In this document: in pieces, positions 1 through 7,515 of the stretch
Position numbering within the stretch: the stretch's first letter is position 1
Layout of the letters: the number at the start of each line of letters is the position of its first letter
NCBI GenBank assembly: GCA_028290305.1
Contig: JAQGKC010000419.1
Span: forward strand, 1-18,493
Direction of reading: 5' to 3'
DNA: 18,493 bases
Origin: Bradyrhizobium sp.
GTDB lineage: Bacteria; Pseudomonadota; Alphaproteobacteria; Rhizobiales; Xanthobacteraceae
Translations under genes and position numbers: made by a program
The notes under the pieces: generated by a model
The model's database searches: none
Seen by the model: only the letters and a program-made list of their open reading frames with translations
What the model was told of the DNA's origin: nothing

Positions 1-15
1 CGCGTGTGACCACGG

Positions 16-190
16 CTGACGGCAGGTCTCCTGGCTCGCGGGTCGATACCTTGCGTCGCCTTCCCAGGACCGAGATTCCCAGTGGCATATGACGAAAGAT
101 TCACCGCTTACAGTTGCGGGGGCAGCCACGGCATTGGGGAAGTTTCCCCGCACCGCATTCCCTTTTGATCCCCAAACAGGGAACCGTCAG
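16..190 (-). promoter_or_regulatory. Cobalamin (B12) riboswitch, facing out of the left edge
   Basis: Read on the minus strand, this stretch has the conserved parts of an adenosylcobalamin riboswitch in the right order. The closing P1 stem pairs 184-190 with 16-22 (CTGACGG with CCGTCAG). A GGGAATGCGGTG-type block lies at about 155-170. The B12 box (minus strand GGCTGCCCCCGCAACTGTAA) lies at 108-127. The terminal AGGAGACCTGCC-type block lies at about 22-33. It therefore controls a gene to the left of position 1, which cannot be seen. In this family that is typically a TonB-dependent cobalamin receptor or a B12 biosynthesis gene. It does not control btuCDF, which read the other way. The element class is clear; the exact ends are approximate. 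Confidence 0.93.
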
Positions 191-195
191 GAATA

Positions 196-225
196 ATGGT
201 AGAAGTTTGTCAAGATCAGAGTCAA
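196..225 (-). promoter_or_regulatory. Candidate promoter of the riboswitch transcript
   Basis: On the minus strand TTGACT (220-225) and TACCAT (196-201) are separated by 18 bases. This puts the expected transcription start at about 188-190, exactly where the riboswitch P1 stem begins. The fit to the riboswitch start is the main support; the hexamers themselves are only moderate matches. No equally good promoter was seen for the divergent btuC gene in 191-338. Confidence 0.45.
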
Positions 226-341
226 CCCCATCATTGCGTGCTTGTAATCCTGACTGGACGAGTACGCCTTTTTTGCCGCATGAGCTCTGTCGGCCGACTG
301 ATATCACAGACAGCACCGGCATGGCTGGTTGAGGACGATTG

Positions 342-1385
342 ATGAGTGTTCAAAGCGTGATGGTGACGGCTGACATCGCCGCACGCCGGCGCGCAAGCGT
401 GATGGCTGCGCTTGTCGTCCTCGTGGTGCTGCTGGTGCTGCTCTCGCTCGGGATCGGACCGGTGCGGCTGTCGCCGCTGACCGTGCTCGATGCCTTGTCC
501 GGCGGCGGCAGCGACGTGCAGCAGGTGATCGTGCGGGAAATCCGGCTGCCTCGCACGATTCTGGGGTTTGCGATCGGCGCCATCCTCGGGCTGTCCGGCG
601 CGGCGTTACAGGGCTTGCTGCGCAATCCGCTGGCGTCGCCTTCGCTGTTCGGCGCACCGCAAGCGGCGGCGTTCGGCGCGGTGCTGGTGATCTCGCTTGG
701 TCTTGCCGATGTGCGGTCTTATGCCCTGCCGGTTGCGGCGATCATAACGGCGTTCGCCTCCGTATTCGCCTTGCTCGCCATCGCAGGCCGCAACGCCGGA
801 CTGCTGATTCTCATTCTGGCGGGACTGGCGATCTCGAGCCTTGCGGGCGCGGCGACCGCACTGGTGATGAACCTGTCCAGCAATCCGTTCGTGGTGCTCG
901 AAATTGCGTTCTGGCTGCTCGGCTCGCTGGAGGATCGCAGCTTTCGTCACGTCATGCTGGCGCTGCCGTTCATCGTGGCGGGTGCGATCATTCTATGGAG
1001 CCAGCGCAATGCTTTTCGCGCGCTCAGCCTCGGCGAGGAGACCGCGCAAAGCCTTGGCGTCGATGTCGGCCGGCTTCGGCTCAGCGTGATCCTCGGTGTC
1101 GCGCTCGGTGTCGGCGGCGCGGTCGCCGTGTCGGGCACGATCGGTTTCATCGGCCTGGTCGCACCGCATTTGATGCGGCCGCTGATCGGTCACGATCCGG
1201 CGCGGTTACTGGTTCCGAGTGCGCTCACCGGTGCTGCGCTGCTGCTATCGGCCGATATCGCCGTGCGCATCATTCCATCGACCAGCGACATCAAGGTCGG
1301 CGTGCTGACCTCGATTATCGGCGTGCCGTTTTTTCTCTATCTGATCATGCGCGAACGGCGTGCGCTTGGCGGAGGCGTCGCATGA
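342..1385 (+). CDS. btuC: Cobalamin ABC transporter permease, BtuC-like (FecCD family)
   Basis: Inner-membrane permease of a binding-protein-dependent importer, 347 residues, the usual FecCD-family length. It is almost wholly hydrophobic, with about ten predicted membrane segments. Family signatures include GLLRNPLASPSLFGAP in the first third and GTIGFIGLVAPHLMRPLIGH in the last third; the latter includes the loop that contacts the ATPase. The ATG at 342 is preferred because GAGGA at 331-335 is well spaced for it. A TTG at 339 is an in-frame alternative but sits too close to that site. Its last codon overlaps btuD in an ATGA, so the two are probably co-translated. FecCD permeases also move iron-siderophore and haem. 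Cobalamin is inferred from the adjacent cobalamin riboswitch and the BtuF-like partner. Confidence 0.85.
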   Translation: MSVQSVMVTADIAARRRASVMAALVVLVVLLVLLSLGIGPVRLSPLTVLDALSGGGSDVQQVIVREIRLPRTILGFAIGAILGLSGAALQGLLRNPLASPSLFGAPQAAAFGAVLVISLGLADVRSYALPVAAIITAFASVFALLAIAGRNAGLLILILAGLAISSLAGAATALVMNLSSNPFVVLEIAFWLLGSLEDRSFRHVMLALPFIVAGAIILWSQRNAFRALSLGEETAQSLGVDVGRLRLSVILGVALGVGGAVAVSGTIGFIGLVAPHLMRPLIGHDPARLLVPSALTGAALLLSADIAVRIIPSTSDIKVGVLTSIIGVPFFLYLIMRERRALGGGVA

Positions 1386-2164
1386 CTGAAGCCGCTTTTC
1401 TCACCGCGCAGGGCTTGAACGTAACATTGGCCGGCCGCGCCGTGCTGAAGGATGTCTCGCTCTCGCTGTCATCCGGGCATCTGGTCGCGCTGGTGGGGCC
1501 GAACGGCGCCGGCAAGACCACGCTATTGCGCGCTCTGGCCGGACTGGTCCCTTCAGGCGGCGCCATCCATGTCGGCGGCGATGCGCTGTCGTCGCTGCCG
1601 TTGCGTGAACGCGCGCGGCGTTTCGCCTATCTGCCGCAGGGCCATATTGTGCACTGGCCGCTGCCGGCACGGGATATCGTGGCGCTAGGCCGCTACCCGC
1701 ACGGTGCGACCGATCCGGCGCGGCTGACGCCGAAAGATGCCGAGGCGGTGCTGCGGGCGATGCAGGCGGCCGATGTCGTGGCCTTCAGCGAGCGCCGCGT
1801 GACCGAATTGTCTGGCGGCGAGCGCAGCCGCGTCGCGCTGGCGCGCGTATTTGCCGTGGAAGCCCCGGTGATCTTGGCAGATGAGCCGACGGCTTCGCTT
1901 GATCCGCGTCACCAGTTCGACGTCATGAAAAGTCTGCGTGCCGCCGCCGACCAAGGCGTGCTGGTGATGGTGGTAACGCACGATCTCGGGCTTGCCGGGC
2001 GATTTGCGGATACCGTGCTGGTGCTTTCGGAAGGCCGTCTCGTGGCGCAGGGCGCGCCAGTCGAGGCGCTGTCGGAGCAGGTCATGGCGGACGTATTCCG
2101 GATCAGCGCGTATCGCGCGGAATACCAGCACGAAGCTGTGATCGTGCCATGGGCGGAAATTTGA
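1382..2164 (+). CDS. btuD: Cobalamin ABC transporter ATP-binding protein, BtuD-like
   Basis: Cytoplasmic ATPase of the importer, 260 residues. All nucleotide-binding elements are present. Walker A is GPNGAGKTT at residues 39-47, the Q-loop is within AYLPQGH, and the ABC signature is LSGGERSRVALARV. Walker B is VILADEPTASLD with the D-loop, and the switch histidine is in VVTHD. The ATG at 1382 overlaps the btuC stop (ATGA), giving translational coupling. A longer open frame runs upstream inside btuC, but it translates to arginine-rich non-homologous sequence and is not part of the gene. Family assignment is certain. The cobalamin substrate is inferred from context, since FecE/HmuV-type ATPases look very similar. 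Confidence 0.87.
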   Translation: MTEAAFLTAQGLNVTLAGRAVLKDVSLSLSSGHLVALVGPNGAGKTTLLRALAGLVPSGGAIHVGGDALSSLPLRERARRFAYLPQGHIVHWPLPARDIVALGRYPHGATDPARLTPKDAEAVLRAMQAADVVAFSERRVTELSGGERSRVALARVFAVEAPVILADEPTASLDPRHQFDVMKSLRAAADQGVLVMVVTHDLGLAGRFADTVLVLSEGRLVAQGAPVEALSEQVMADVFRISAYRAEYQHEAVIVPWAEI

Positions 2165-2171
2165 GAGACCG

Positions 2172-3021
2172 ATGAGCAGGCGCTTCGGATTTATATCCCG
2201 ATCGATTGCAACAGCTGCTTTTGCGGTGTTCGGGGGCGCATGGTTGGCGCCTGCGCCGGCGGCCGGTCTGCCGCGCATCGCATCGATGAACGTCTGCACC
2301 GACCAGCTGCTGCTGACCCTCGCCGATCCCGAACAAATCCTCGGTCTCAGCCGCTTTTCACGCGAGAAGTTTCAATCCTGGGCGGCTGACGATGCTCGCC
2401 GATATCGGATTCTATCGGGCGGCGCGGAAGACATATTGGTGCTCAGGCCCGATATCGTCGTCGCGAGCCTGTTCGACAAACGATCGACACGCGAACTTCT
2501 GAAGCAGAAAGGCCGTCACCTCGCCGAGTTCTCCGTCCCGCGTTCGCTCGACGAGGCCAAGGAACAGATTCGTCAGATGGGTGACATCGGGCATCCCGAT
2601 CGCGCGACCGCCGAAATCGCCCGGCTCGACGATGCGATCGCGCGGGGTCGTTACCGACAAGCACTATCGGGTGCTGCCGCTGTCCCGGCGCGGCTGGGTG
2701 TCCGGCAGCGACAGCCTGGTCAGTTCACTTCTGACCGAGACCGGGTTATTCAATGCGGCTGGCGATCTCGGCGTCGCCTTCGGCGGCTACGCATCGTTAG
2801 AGGCGATCGTGAGCCTGAAACCTGATTTCATTCTGGTGTCGGAGGCAGGTGACTATGCGGAGGATGATGGTGGCGCGTTTCTGCTGCATCCCGCGCTCGA
2901 GCGCTTCTATCCGCCGTCAAAGCGCATCATCATCCCGGACCGGCTGACGGTGTGCGGCGGCGTGATGCTCGCGGACGGGCTTGACGTCCTGATCGCGGAG
3001 CTGAAGCGGGTCGAGCGGTAG
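2172..3021 (+). pseudogene. btuF: Cobalamin-binding periplasmic protein, BtuF-like, with a frameshift
   Basis: This is the substrate-binding protein of the importer, starting 7 bases after btuD with an N-terminal signal peptide ending near APAPAAG. Homology begins at once (PRIASMNVCTDQLLLTLADP) and continues to about 2645. From there the same frame becomes nonsense and stops at 2825. The family sequence resumes in the next frame at about 2650 (TDKHYRVLPLSRRGWVSGSD) and runs to the stop at 3021. The shift is equivalent to one extra base or two missing ones and falls at or near the GGGG run at 2645-2648. Both halves together would give about 283 residues, a normal BtuF length, with no other damage. 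It could be a genuine recent inactivation or a sequencing error in the G run. The downstream half has no ribosome binding site of its own. Confidence 0.82.
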
Positions 3022-3033
3022 AGCAGCAAAGCT

Positions 3034-3053
3034 CGTCATGCCCGGGCATGACG
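3034..3053. repeat. 20-bp perfect palindrome between convergent genes
   Basis: CGTCATGCCC is followed directly by its reverse complement GGGCATGACG. It lies 12 bases after the btuF stop and 77 bases beyond the stop of the opposing persulfide dioxygenase gene. The sequence resembles the outer arm of the CGTCATGCCCGGG-type intergenic repeats of Bradyrhizobium and may be a remnant of one. It could act as a bidirectional terminator, but there is no U-tract to prove it. The rest of the gap, 3054-3129, shows nothing recognisable. Confidence 0.6.
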
Positions 3054-3129
3054 AAGAGGTGGATCATTTATGCGTTTCACTTATCGTTGAAGAGGCGCCG
3101 ATACGTTACGGCCATAAACCGTTCGATCG

Positions 3130-4173
3130 TCAGCCCGTCAGCACCACCGGGCCGCCGGCTTTCTTCCACGCGTCGATGCCGCCGGCGATGTGCGCGGTGT
3201 TGGCCAGGCCCGCTTCTTTGGCGGCGGCGACGGCCATGGCCGAACGCTCGCCGAACGCACAGAAGAACACGATGCGGCGCCCGGTTGCTGCGGCGACTTC
3301 GCGCAACATGCCGCCGGGCTGCAGGCTTTCGTCGATCATGGGATAGGGCGCGTGCAGTGCGCCCGACAGCATGCCGTGTCTGGCGCGTTCGCCATTCTCG
3401 CGCAGATCGACCAGCAGGATGTCGGGCCGGCCGAGGCTCTCGATTGCATCGCGCGCGCTGAGCGCCAGGCCTTGTTTGGCCAGATCGTCCTGATGCAGGC
3501 CGACATGCATGTTGGCCGGCACCGCGACATCCATCATCTTCGGGTTGGGGAGCTTCAGGTTGTTCATCAGCTCGATATACTCGTCGACCGAACGCACCTG
3601 CAGTCGAGGATTGTAGCGCTTCTCCTCGCCGATGGTGGAGACGGTATCGCCCTTGTAGTCGTGGGCGGGAAATACCAGGGTTTCATCGGGCAGTTTGAGC
3701 AGCCGGCCAAAGATGGACTCGTATTGCGCCCGCGAACTGCCGTTCTGGAAATCGGTGCGGCCGGTGCCGCGGATCAGGAGCGTATCGCCGGTGAAGACGC
3801 GGTCGCCCATCAGATAGCTGTAGGAATCGTCGGTATGGCCGGGCGTATACATCACGTCGAGACTGAGGCCCTCGATCGTCACCTTGTCGCCGTCGGCGAC
3901 GCGCATCGCCACCACGTCGGCCTTGCTCTGCTCGCCCATGATGGTGACGCAATGCATGCGGTCACGCAACTCGCCGAGGCCGGTGACATGGTCGGCGTGT
4001 AGATGCGTATCGACGGCCTTGACCAGTTTAAGATCGAGCTCGCGCAATAACTGGCAATAGCGATCGACCTTCTCCAGCACGGGATCGAGGATCAGGGCCT
4101 CGCCGCCAGCGCGGCTGGCCAGCACATAACTGTAGGTTCCGGAAACGCTGTCGAATAGCTGGCGAAAGATCAT
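3130..4173 (-). CDS. Persulfide dioxygenase (ETHE1-like metallo-beta-lactamase fold) fused to a rhodanese domain
   Basis: 347 residues with two domains. Residues 1-235 are an ETHE1-type metallo-beta-lactamase fold. It carries THLHADH (H57, H59, D61, H62), PGHTDDS (H113), FTGDTLLIRGTGRTDF (D130) and FPAHDY (H171). H57, H113 and D130 correspond to the mononuclear iron ligands of ETHE1. Residues 240-345 are a rhodanese domain with the six-residue active loop CAFGER starting at C305. Characterised relatives oxidise glutathione persulfide to sulfite with oxygen, and the rhodanese half transfers sulfane sulfur between thiosulfate, persulfide and glutathione. No signal peptide is visible, so it should be cytoplasmic. 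It is the last gene of the sox-strand series, 61 bases after the HbpS-like gene. It has a weak ribosome site and possibly its own promoter. Family call is strong; the physiological substrate is inferred. Confidence 0.9.
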   Translation of the reverse strand: MIFRQLFDSVSGTYSYVLASRAGGEALILDPVLEKVDRYCQLLRELDLKLVKAVDTHLHADHVTGLGELRDRMHCVTIMGEQSKADVVAMRVADGDKVTIEGLSLDVMYTPGHTDDSYSYLMGDRVFTGDTLLIRGTGRTDFQNGSSRAQYESIFGRLLKLPDETLVFPAHDYKGDTVSTIGEEKRYNPRLQVRSVDEYIELMNNLKLPNPKMMDVAVPANMHVGLHQDDLAKQGLALSARDAIESLGRPDILLVDLRENGERARHGMLSGALHAPYPMIDESLQPGGMLREVAAATGRRIVFFCAFGERSAMAVAAAKEAGLANTAHIAGGIDAWKKAGGPVVLTG

Positions 4174-4200
4174 GGTGCATTACTACCGTTTTCCTCGCCG

Positions 4201-4206
4201 ATTATA
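4201..4206 (-). promoter_or_regulatory. Possible -10 element before the persulfide dioxygenase gene
   Basis: The minus strand reads TATAAT here, a perfect sigma-70 -10 hexamer, 27 bases before the start codon at 4173. No good -35 is found 15-19 bases upstream. It may allow transcription of the dioxygenase independently of the sox operon, but in isolation a six-base match is weak evidence. Confidence 0.3.
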
Positions 4207-4234
4207 GCTGATTTTATCCGGTTGCGCCCGTTTT

Positions 4235-4741
4235 TTAGAAATCTATTCTGTCTCTGATGGCGTCCAAGCCAGCCCTAGCGCATTCCTCGTCCTTGTCGCC
4301 GCCGGGGGCGCCGGACACGCCGATGCCGCCGAGCAAAGTGCCGCCGGCTTCGATCATGAGCCCGCCCGCCAGCATGGCAACATGAGGCAACCGGGCGAGA
4401 CCTGCGTCCATTTGACCTGACCTGATCGACTTCGCCAGGTCGCTGGTGGCGGCGCGAAAACTGAGGGCGGTATAGGCTTTGCTGGTCGCAGTATCGGCGG
4501 CGGGCAAGCCGGCAAAGCGGTCCCGCAACATCACTTGCGGCTGGCCGAAGCGATCCACCACCGCGACCGCGACCTGAAATCCGTTGTCGCGGCATTTTTT
4601 GAGCGCGGCCTGCGCGGCCTCGAGCGCGACTTCCGGCGACAGCGATTTGTACGTAACGATCGCGTCATCGCCCGCCGCGGCAGGCGGCGCGCCCAGCCCG
4701 AGCCCCAACGCCACCGCGACAATCACGGCTGGATGTCGCAT
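4235..4741 (-). CDS. Exported HbpS/GlcG-family (DUF336) protein
   Basis: 168 residues with an N-terminal signal peptide (MRHPAVIVAVALGLGLGAPP, cleavage probably after AAAG), so periplasmic. The mature part is a single HbpS/GlcG-like domain. The sequence around VAVAVVDRFGQPQVMLRD and the C-terminal GGLMIEAGGTLLGGIGVSG segment are typical. Streptomyces HbpS binds haem and senses redox stress, while for most proteobacterial members the role is unknown. The start at 4741 is chosen because AAAGG sits about 6 bases upstream and the signal peptide begins there. An ATG at 4771 would add ten charged residues. Position in the operon, 33 bases after a DsrE-like gene, suggests a role linked to the haem-containing SoxAX or to redox sensing, but nothing in the sequence proves this. 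Confidence 0.82.
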   Translation of the reverse strand: MRHPAVIVAVALGLGLGAPPAAAGDDAIVTYKSLSPEVALEAAQAALKKCRDNGFQVAVAVVDRFGQPQVMLRDRFAGLPAADTATSKAYTALSFRAATSDLAKSIRSGQMDAGLARLPHVAMLAGGLMIEAGGTLLGGIGVSGAPGGDKDEECARAGLDAIRDRIDF

Positions 4742-4774
4742 CGTCAACCTTTCAGGTCTCGGGCATTTCATCGC

Positions 4775-5233
4775 TTACGGCCGAACATAGCTCCAGCCCT
4801 GCTCCTGCAACTCCATCAGATGGACGACGCCTGAGGGAACGATGGAGGCATCGGGCAGCACGGAAATCGCATGGCCTTCCGCCTTCTCCATGCCCTGCTT
4901 GGTGTTGTTGCAGGCCGAAAACTGAATCTTGCCGGGAAAGACCATGTCCTTGAGACGTTTGATGCGATCCTGCACAGGGGACGTGTCGGCCCGCAGCATG
5001 TGGAGGCCGGGACCGCAGGCGACGATGTCGAGTTCCACGTCTTCGTTTTTGGTGCGATAATATTCGATCACGGCGTTGGCGTTGTTCAACGCCAGGTTCA
5101 TGACCTGCGGATCGTTCTGGTCGACCTGGATGGCAATGCGGTGCGTTTTGCCGTTGCCTGCAGGGCTCGCTGAAGCGAATGCCACCGACATGAAAGCCAG
5201 GATCGCTACCCGACGAAGAAAGCTGGGCATCAT
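4775..5233 (-). CDS. Exported DsrE-family protein (second of a pair)
   Basis: 152 residues. The signal peptide covers residues 1 to about 25 (hydrophobic core AILAFMSVAFASA), followed by a DsrE/YchN-type domain. Cysteines are at positions 73 (VACGPG) and 108 (QFSACNNT). C108 lies where the partner protein also has its cysteine and is the candidate sulfur-carrying residue. DsrE-family proteins such as DsrE and TusD carry sulfur on a cysteine, but the characterised ones are cytoplasmic. This one should be periplasmic. AAGGAG lies 5 bases before the start at 5233; the ATG at 5230 is also possible. The gene follows its paralogue after 9 bases. Both proteins share the FGPG/CGPG segment and the ending VRP, which suggests duplication. 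The exact function is unknown. Confidence 0.85.
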   Translation of the reverse strand: MMPSFLRRVAILAFMSVAFASASPAGNGKTHRIAIQVDQNDPQVMNLALNNANAVIEYYRTKNEDVELDIVACGPGLHMLRADTSPVQDRIKRLKDMVFPGKIQFSACNNTKQGMEKAEGHAISVLPDASIVPSGVVHLMELQEQGWSYVRP

Positions 5234-5242
5234 CGGAACTCC

Positions 5243-5743
5243 TTAAGGCCGAACCAACGTATATCCGTTTTCGGTCAGCGACAGTATCTGCCCGACGCCG
5301 ACCTGAACCGGCGTGGCGACGGGAATGAATTCAGGCCGCCTGCCGGTTTCGCGCTCGATGGTATCTACGGTGTTGAGGCAGACATCGAAGCGCACGCCCT
5401 GGGCGACCAGGCTCTCGACCAGCTTCCGGTTGGTGTTGTCAGGGCGCAGCAGATCGATGCCCGGCCCAAATGCCACCACCTCGATCGCGAACTTGTCGGG
5501 ATCGTAGAGTTTCAGGAGATTATAGGCGACGCTGATCACGAGAACTTGTTTTTTGGGATCGTTGTCCGAGAGTTGCAACACGATGCGGTGTTCGGCGAAC
5601 GGCTTGTCCGGCAGCGGCGCCGGCTCGGCGCGAGCGAGCGGCGAGACGGTTGCGAGCATCAACGCCACCATGATGGCCTTGCCGAAGGCGCGAACGATCG
5701 GCCGCCGATGTCCGGGGAATCGATATGTCCGGAACTGCATCAT
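5243..5743 (-). CDS. Exported DsrE-family protein (first of a pair), coupled to soxB
   Basis: 166 residues. A basic N-terminus and hydrophobic stretch (MVALMLATVSPLARA, residues 25-39) form a long signal peptide. Translation might instead begin at the internal methionine 25 (5671). The mature domain is of DsrE/YchN type with a single cysteine, C122, in RFDVCLNT, aligned with C108 of its downstream neighbour. The start codon at 5743 overlaps the soxB stop by four bases (ATGA), so it is translationally coupled to soxB. This makes a role with SoxB or its product, SoxY-bound sulfane sulfur, the natural hypothesis. A periplasmic sulfur carrier or relay is inferred from family and context; no enzymatic role is known to me for this exact subgroup. 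Confidence 0.85.
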   Translation of the reverse strand: MMQFRTYRFPGHRRPIVRAFGKAIMVALMLATVSPLARAEPAPLPDKPFAEHRIVLQLSDNDPKKQVLVISVAYNLLKLYDPDKFAIEVVAFGPGIDLLRPDNTNRKLVESLVAQGVRFDVCLNTVDTIERETGRRPEFIPVATPVQVGVGQILSLTENGYTLVRP

Positions 5744-7488
5744 CCCTGTCCTGCGATGCCCGGATTATCGTCAACGCCTTTCAACGTGACACCGGGACCG
5801 CGCTGATCCGGTAGTTTGCCGGAACGCAGATGTTTGGCGAAGACATCCCACACCGGCATTCCCTTCTGCTCGTTGACGGAAGCCCACCCCGCGACTTTGT
5901 AAGTCTTGCCGGATTCGACCGTGCGGCCATTGTCGAGCTTGATCTCGGAAATCCGGCGTCCAACCGATTCCGCGGGCGTGCAAGTATAGGCCATACCGCC
6001 GACGCGGACCATATCGCCGCCCTGCTGGTAATATGGATCGGTATTGAAGAGATTGTCGCAGACGTCTTCGAGGATATCCTGGATCTGGCTGCCGGTCACG
6101 CCCTGGACGTAGGTTTCCGGGTAGGTGATAGCGGTTTCGGACAGCACGTCTTCCATCGTCACGGGCTGGCCCGGCAATACGCTGGTGCCCCAGCGGAAAC
6201 CCGGCGAGAGCGCGATCTCGGCGTCGAATTCGCTGCGCAAGGCGTCACAGATCAGTTGATCCACGGTGCCGTTGAAATTGCCGCGGCGATAGAGCAGGCG
6301 ATCCGCGGTCGCGATTTTCCCGGTGGTGGTTGCCGCCTGCGGCCCGCGCATCTTTTCGATCAGCGCCTGCATCGCCGCATCCGGCTTCAGCAATTCCGAG
6401 AACACGGGAAGCAGCCGGTAGCGTACATTGCTGACGCGGCCTTTTGCGAGTTCGAGATCGAGTACGCCCAAGAATTTTCCATTCGAGCCGGCATTGGTCA
6501 CGAGCGTGACGCCGCCTGGGTTCTTGACCGCGATCGGCTGCGGAATGGCGTCGTGGGTATGCCCGCCGAGAATGACGTCGATGCCCGTGACGCGACTGGC
6601 GAGCTTGAGATCGACATCCATGCCGTTATGCGACAACAGCACCACGGCATCGACCTTGTCATTGTTGCGCAACGCATCGACCAGCTTCTGCAATTCGTCA
6701 TCGCGGATCCCGAACGTCCAATCCGGCGTGAACCGTTTCGGGTGAGCGATCGGCACATAGGGAAAGGCCTGTCCGATCACGGCGATGCGGTAGCCGCCGC
6801 TCTCTTTGATGATGGCCGGCTTGAACACCCGTCCCGAAGCGGGATCGAACGCCTTGGCGTCGTTGAACGCGGCTTCCTCGGTCAGGAAGACGTTCTGCGC
6901 CAGGAATTCGCCCTTGAAGCGCTCGAGATTGCTGCGCAGTGCCGTCTCGCCGTAGGTGAATTCCCAGTGACCGGTCATCGCCTCGATGCCGAGCAGGTTC
7001 GCGGCCTCGACCATGTCGGCGCCCTGCATCGTGTTGGCTTGTCCCGTGCCCTGCCATAAATCGCCGCCGTCAAGCAGCAGCGAACGTCCGGACCCCACGT
7101 CGCTGCGCAGGCGATCGACCAGCGTCTTCAGATGCGCAAAGCCGCCGAGCTTGCCGAAGCGCGCAGCGGACTTTTCGAAGTCGAGAAAGGTGAAGGCGTA
7201 GGCGTCGGCGCTGTCGGCACTGATACCGAATCGATTGAGAAAGGCGCGGCCCACCAGATGCGGCGGCATCCCCTGCATGGCGCCGATCCCGAGATTGACG
7301 CTGGGTTCGCGGAAATAGACCGGCAGCAATTGCGCATGAGTATCGGTCATGTGCAGGATGCGCGCATTGCCGAAGCGTTCGAGGTCGTAAATGCTTGGGG
7401 TGTCGGCGCTACGCGCGAGGTTCGGCAGTCCGCCCGACAAGGCCGCGGCGCCCGAAAGTTTCAGAAAATCCCGGCGGCGGATGGTCAT
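5740..7488 (-). CDS. soxB: Thiosulfohydrolase SoxB
   Basis: 582 residues, normal SoxB length. The N-terminus has a twin-arginine signal (RRRDFLKLSGAAALSGG), so the protein is exported folded to the periplasm. The metallophosphatase/5'-nucleotidase-type metal site is seen in LHMTDTHAQ (D49, H51), LLDGGDLWQGTG (D143), GHWEFTYG (H174, E176), LLSHNGMD (H287) and LGGHTHD (H310, H312). GHWEFTYG is characteristic of SoxB rather than of UshA-type nucleotidases. It hydrolyses the terminal sulfone from the SoxY-cysteine-bound thiosulfate adduct, releasing sulfate. GGAG lies about 8 bases before the start. It follows the soxK-like gene after 27 bases and overlaps the DsrE-like gene downstream. Confidence 0.97.
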   Translation of the reverse strand: MTIRRRDFLKLSGAAALSGGLPNLARSADTPSIYDLERFGNARILHMTDTHAQLLPVYFREPSVNLGIGAMQGMPPHLVGRAFLNRFGISADSADAYAFTFLDFEKSAARFGKLGGFAHLKTLVDRLRSDVGSGRSLLLDGGDLWQGTGQANTMQGADMVEAANLLGIEAMTGHWEFTYGETALRSNLERFKGEFLAQNVFLTEEAAFNDAKAFDPASGRVFKPAIIKESGGYRIAVIGQAFPYVPIAHPKRFTPDWTFGIRDDELQKLVDALRNNDKVDAVVLLSHNGMDVDLKLASRVTGIDVILGGHTHDAIPQPIAVKNPGGVTLVTNAGSNGKFLGVLDLELAKGRVSNVRYRLLPVFSELLKPDAAMQALIEKMRGPQAATTTGKIATADRLLYRRGNFNGTVDQLICDALRSEFDAEIALSPGFRWGTSVLPGQPVTMEDVLSETAITYPETYVQGVTGSQIQDILEDVCDNLFNTDPYYQQGGDMVRVGGMAYTCTPAESVGRRISEIKLDNGRTVESGKTYKVAGWASVNEQKGMPVWDVFAKHLRSGKLPDQRGPGVTLKGVDDNPGIAGQG

Positions 7489-7515
7489 GCGATGTCTCCG
7501 CGCCTCTCGAACGGC

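Noticed and set aside
2581..3021. Separate gene for the second half of btuF
   Set aside because: The ATG lies in shadow sequence, there is no ribosome binding site, and family homology in this frame begins only at about 2650, exactly where the first frame loses it.
3190..4002. 270-codon open frame on the plus strand
   Set aside because: Antisense to the persulfide dioxygenase-rhodanese gene, whose catalytic residues are all present.
5830..7059. 409-codon open frame on the plus strand opposite soxB
   Set aside because: It is the antisense shadow of soxB; composition is histidine/arginine/aspartate-rich without family motifs, and soxB itself is unmistakable.
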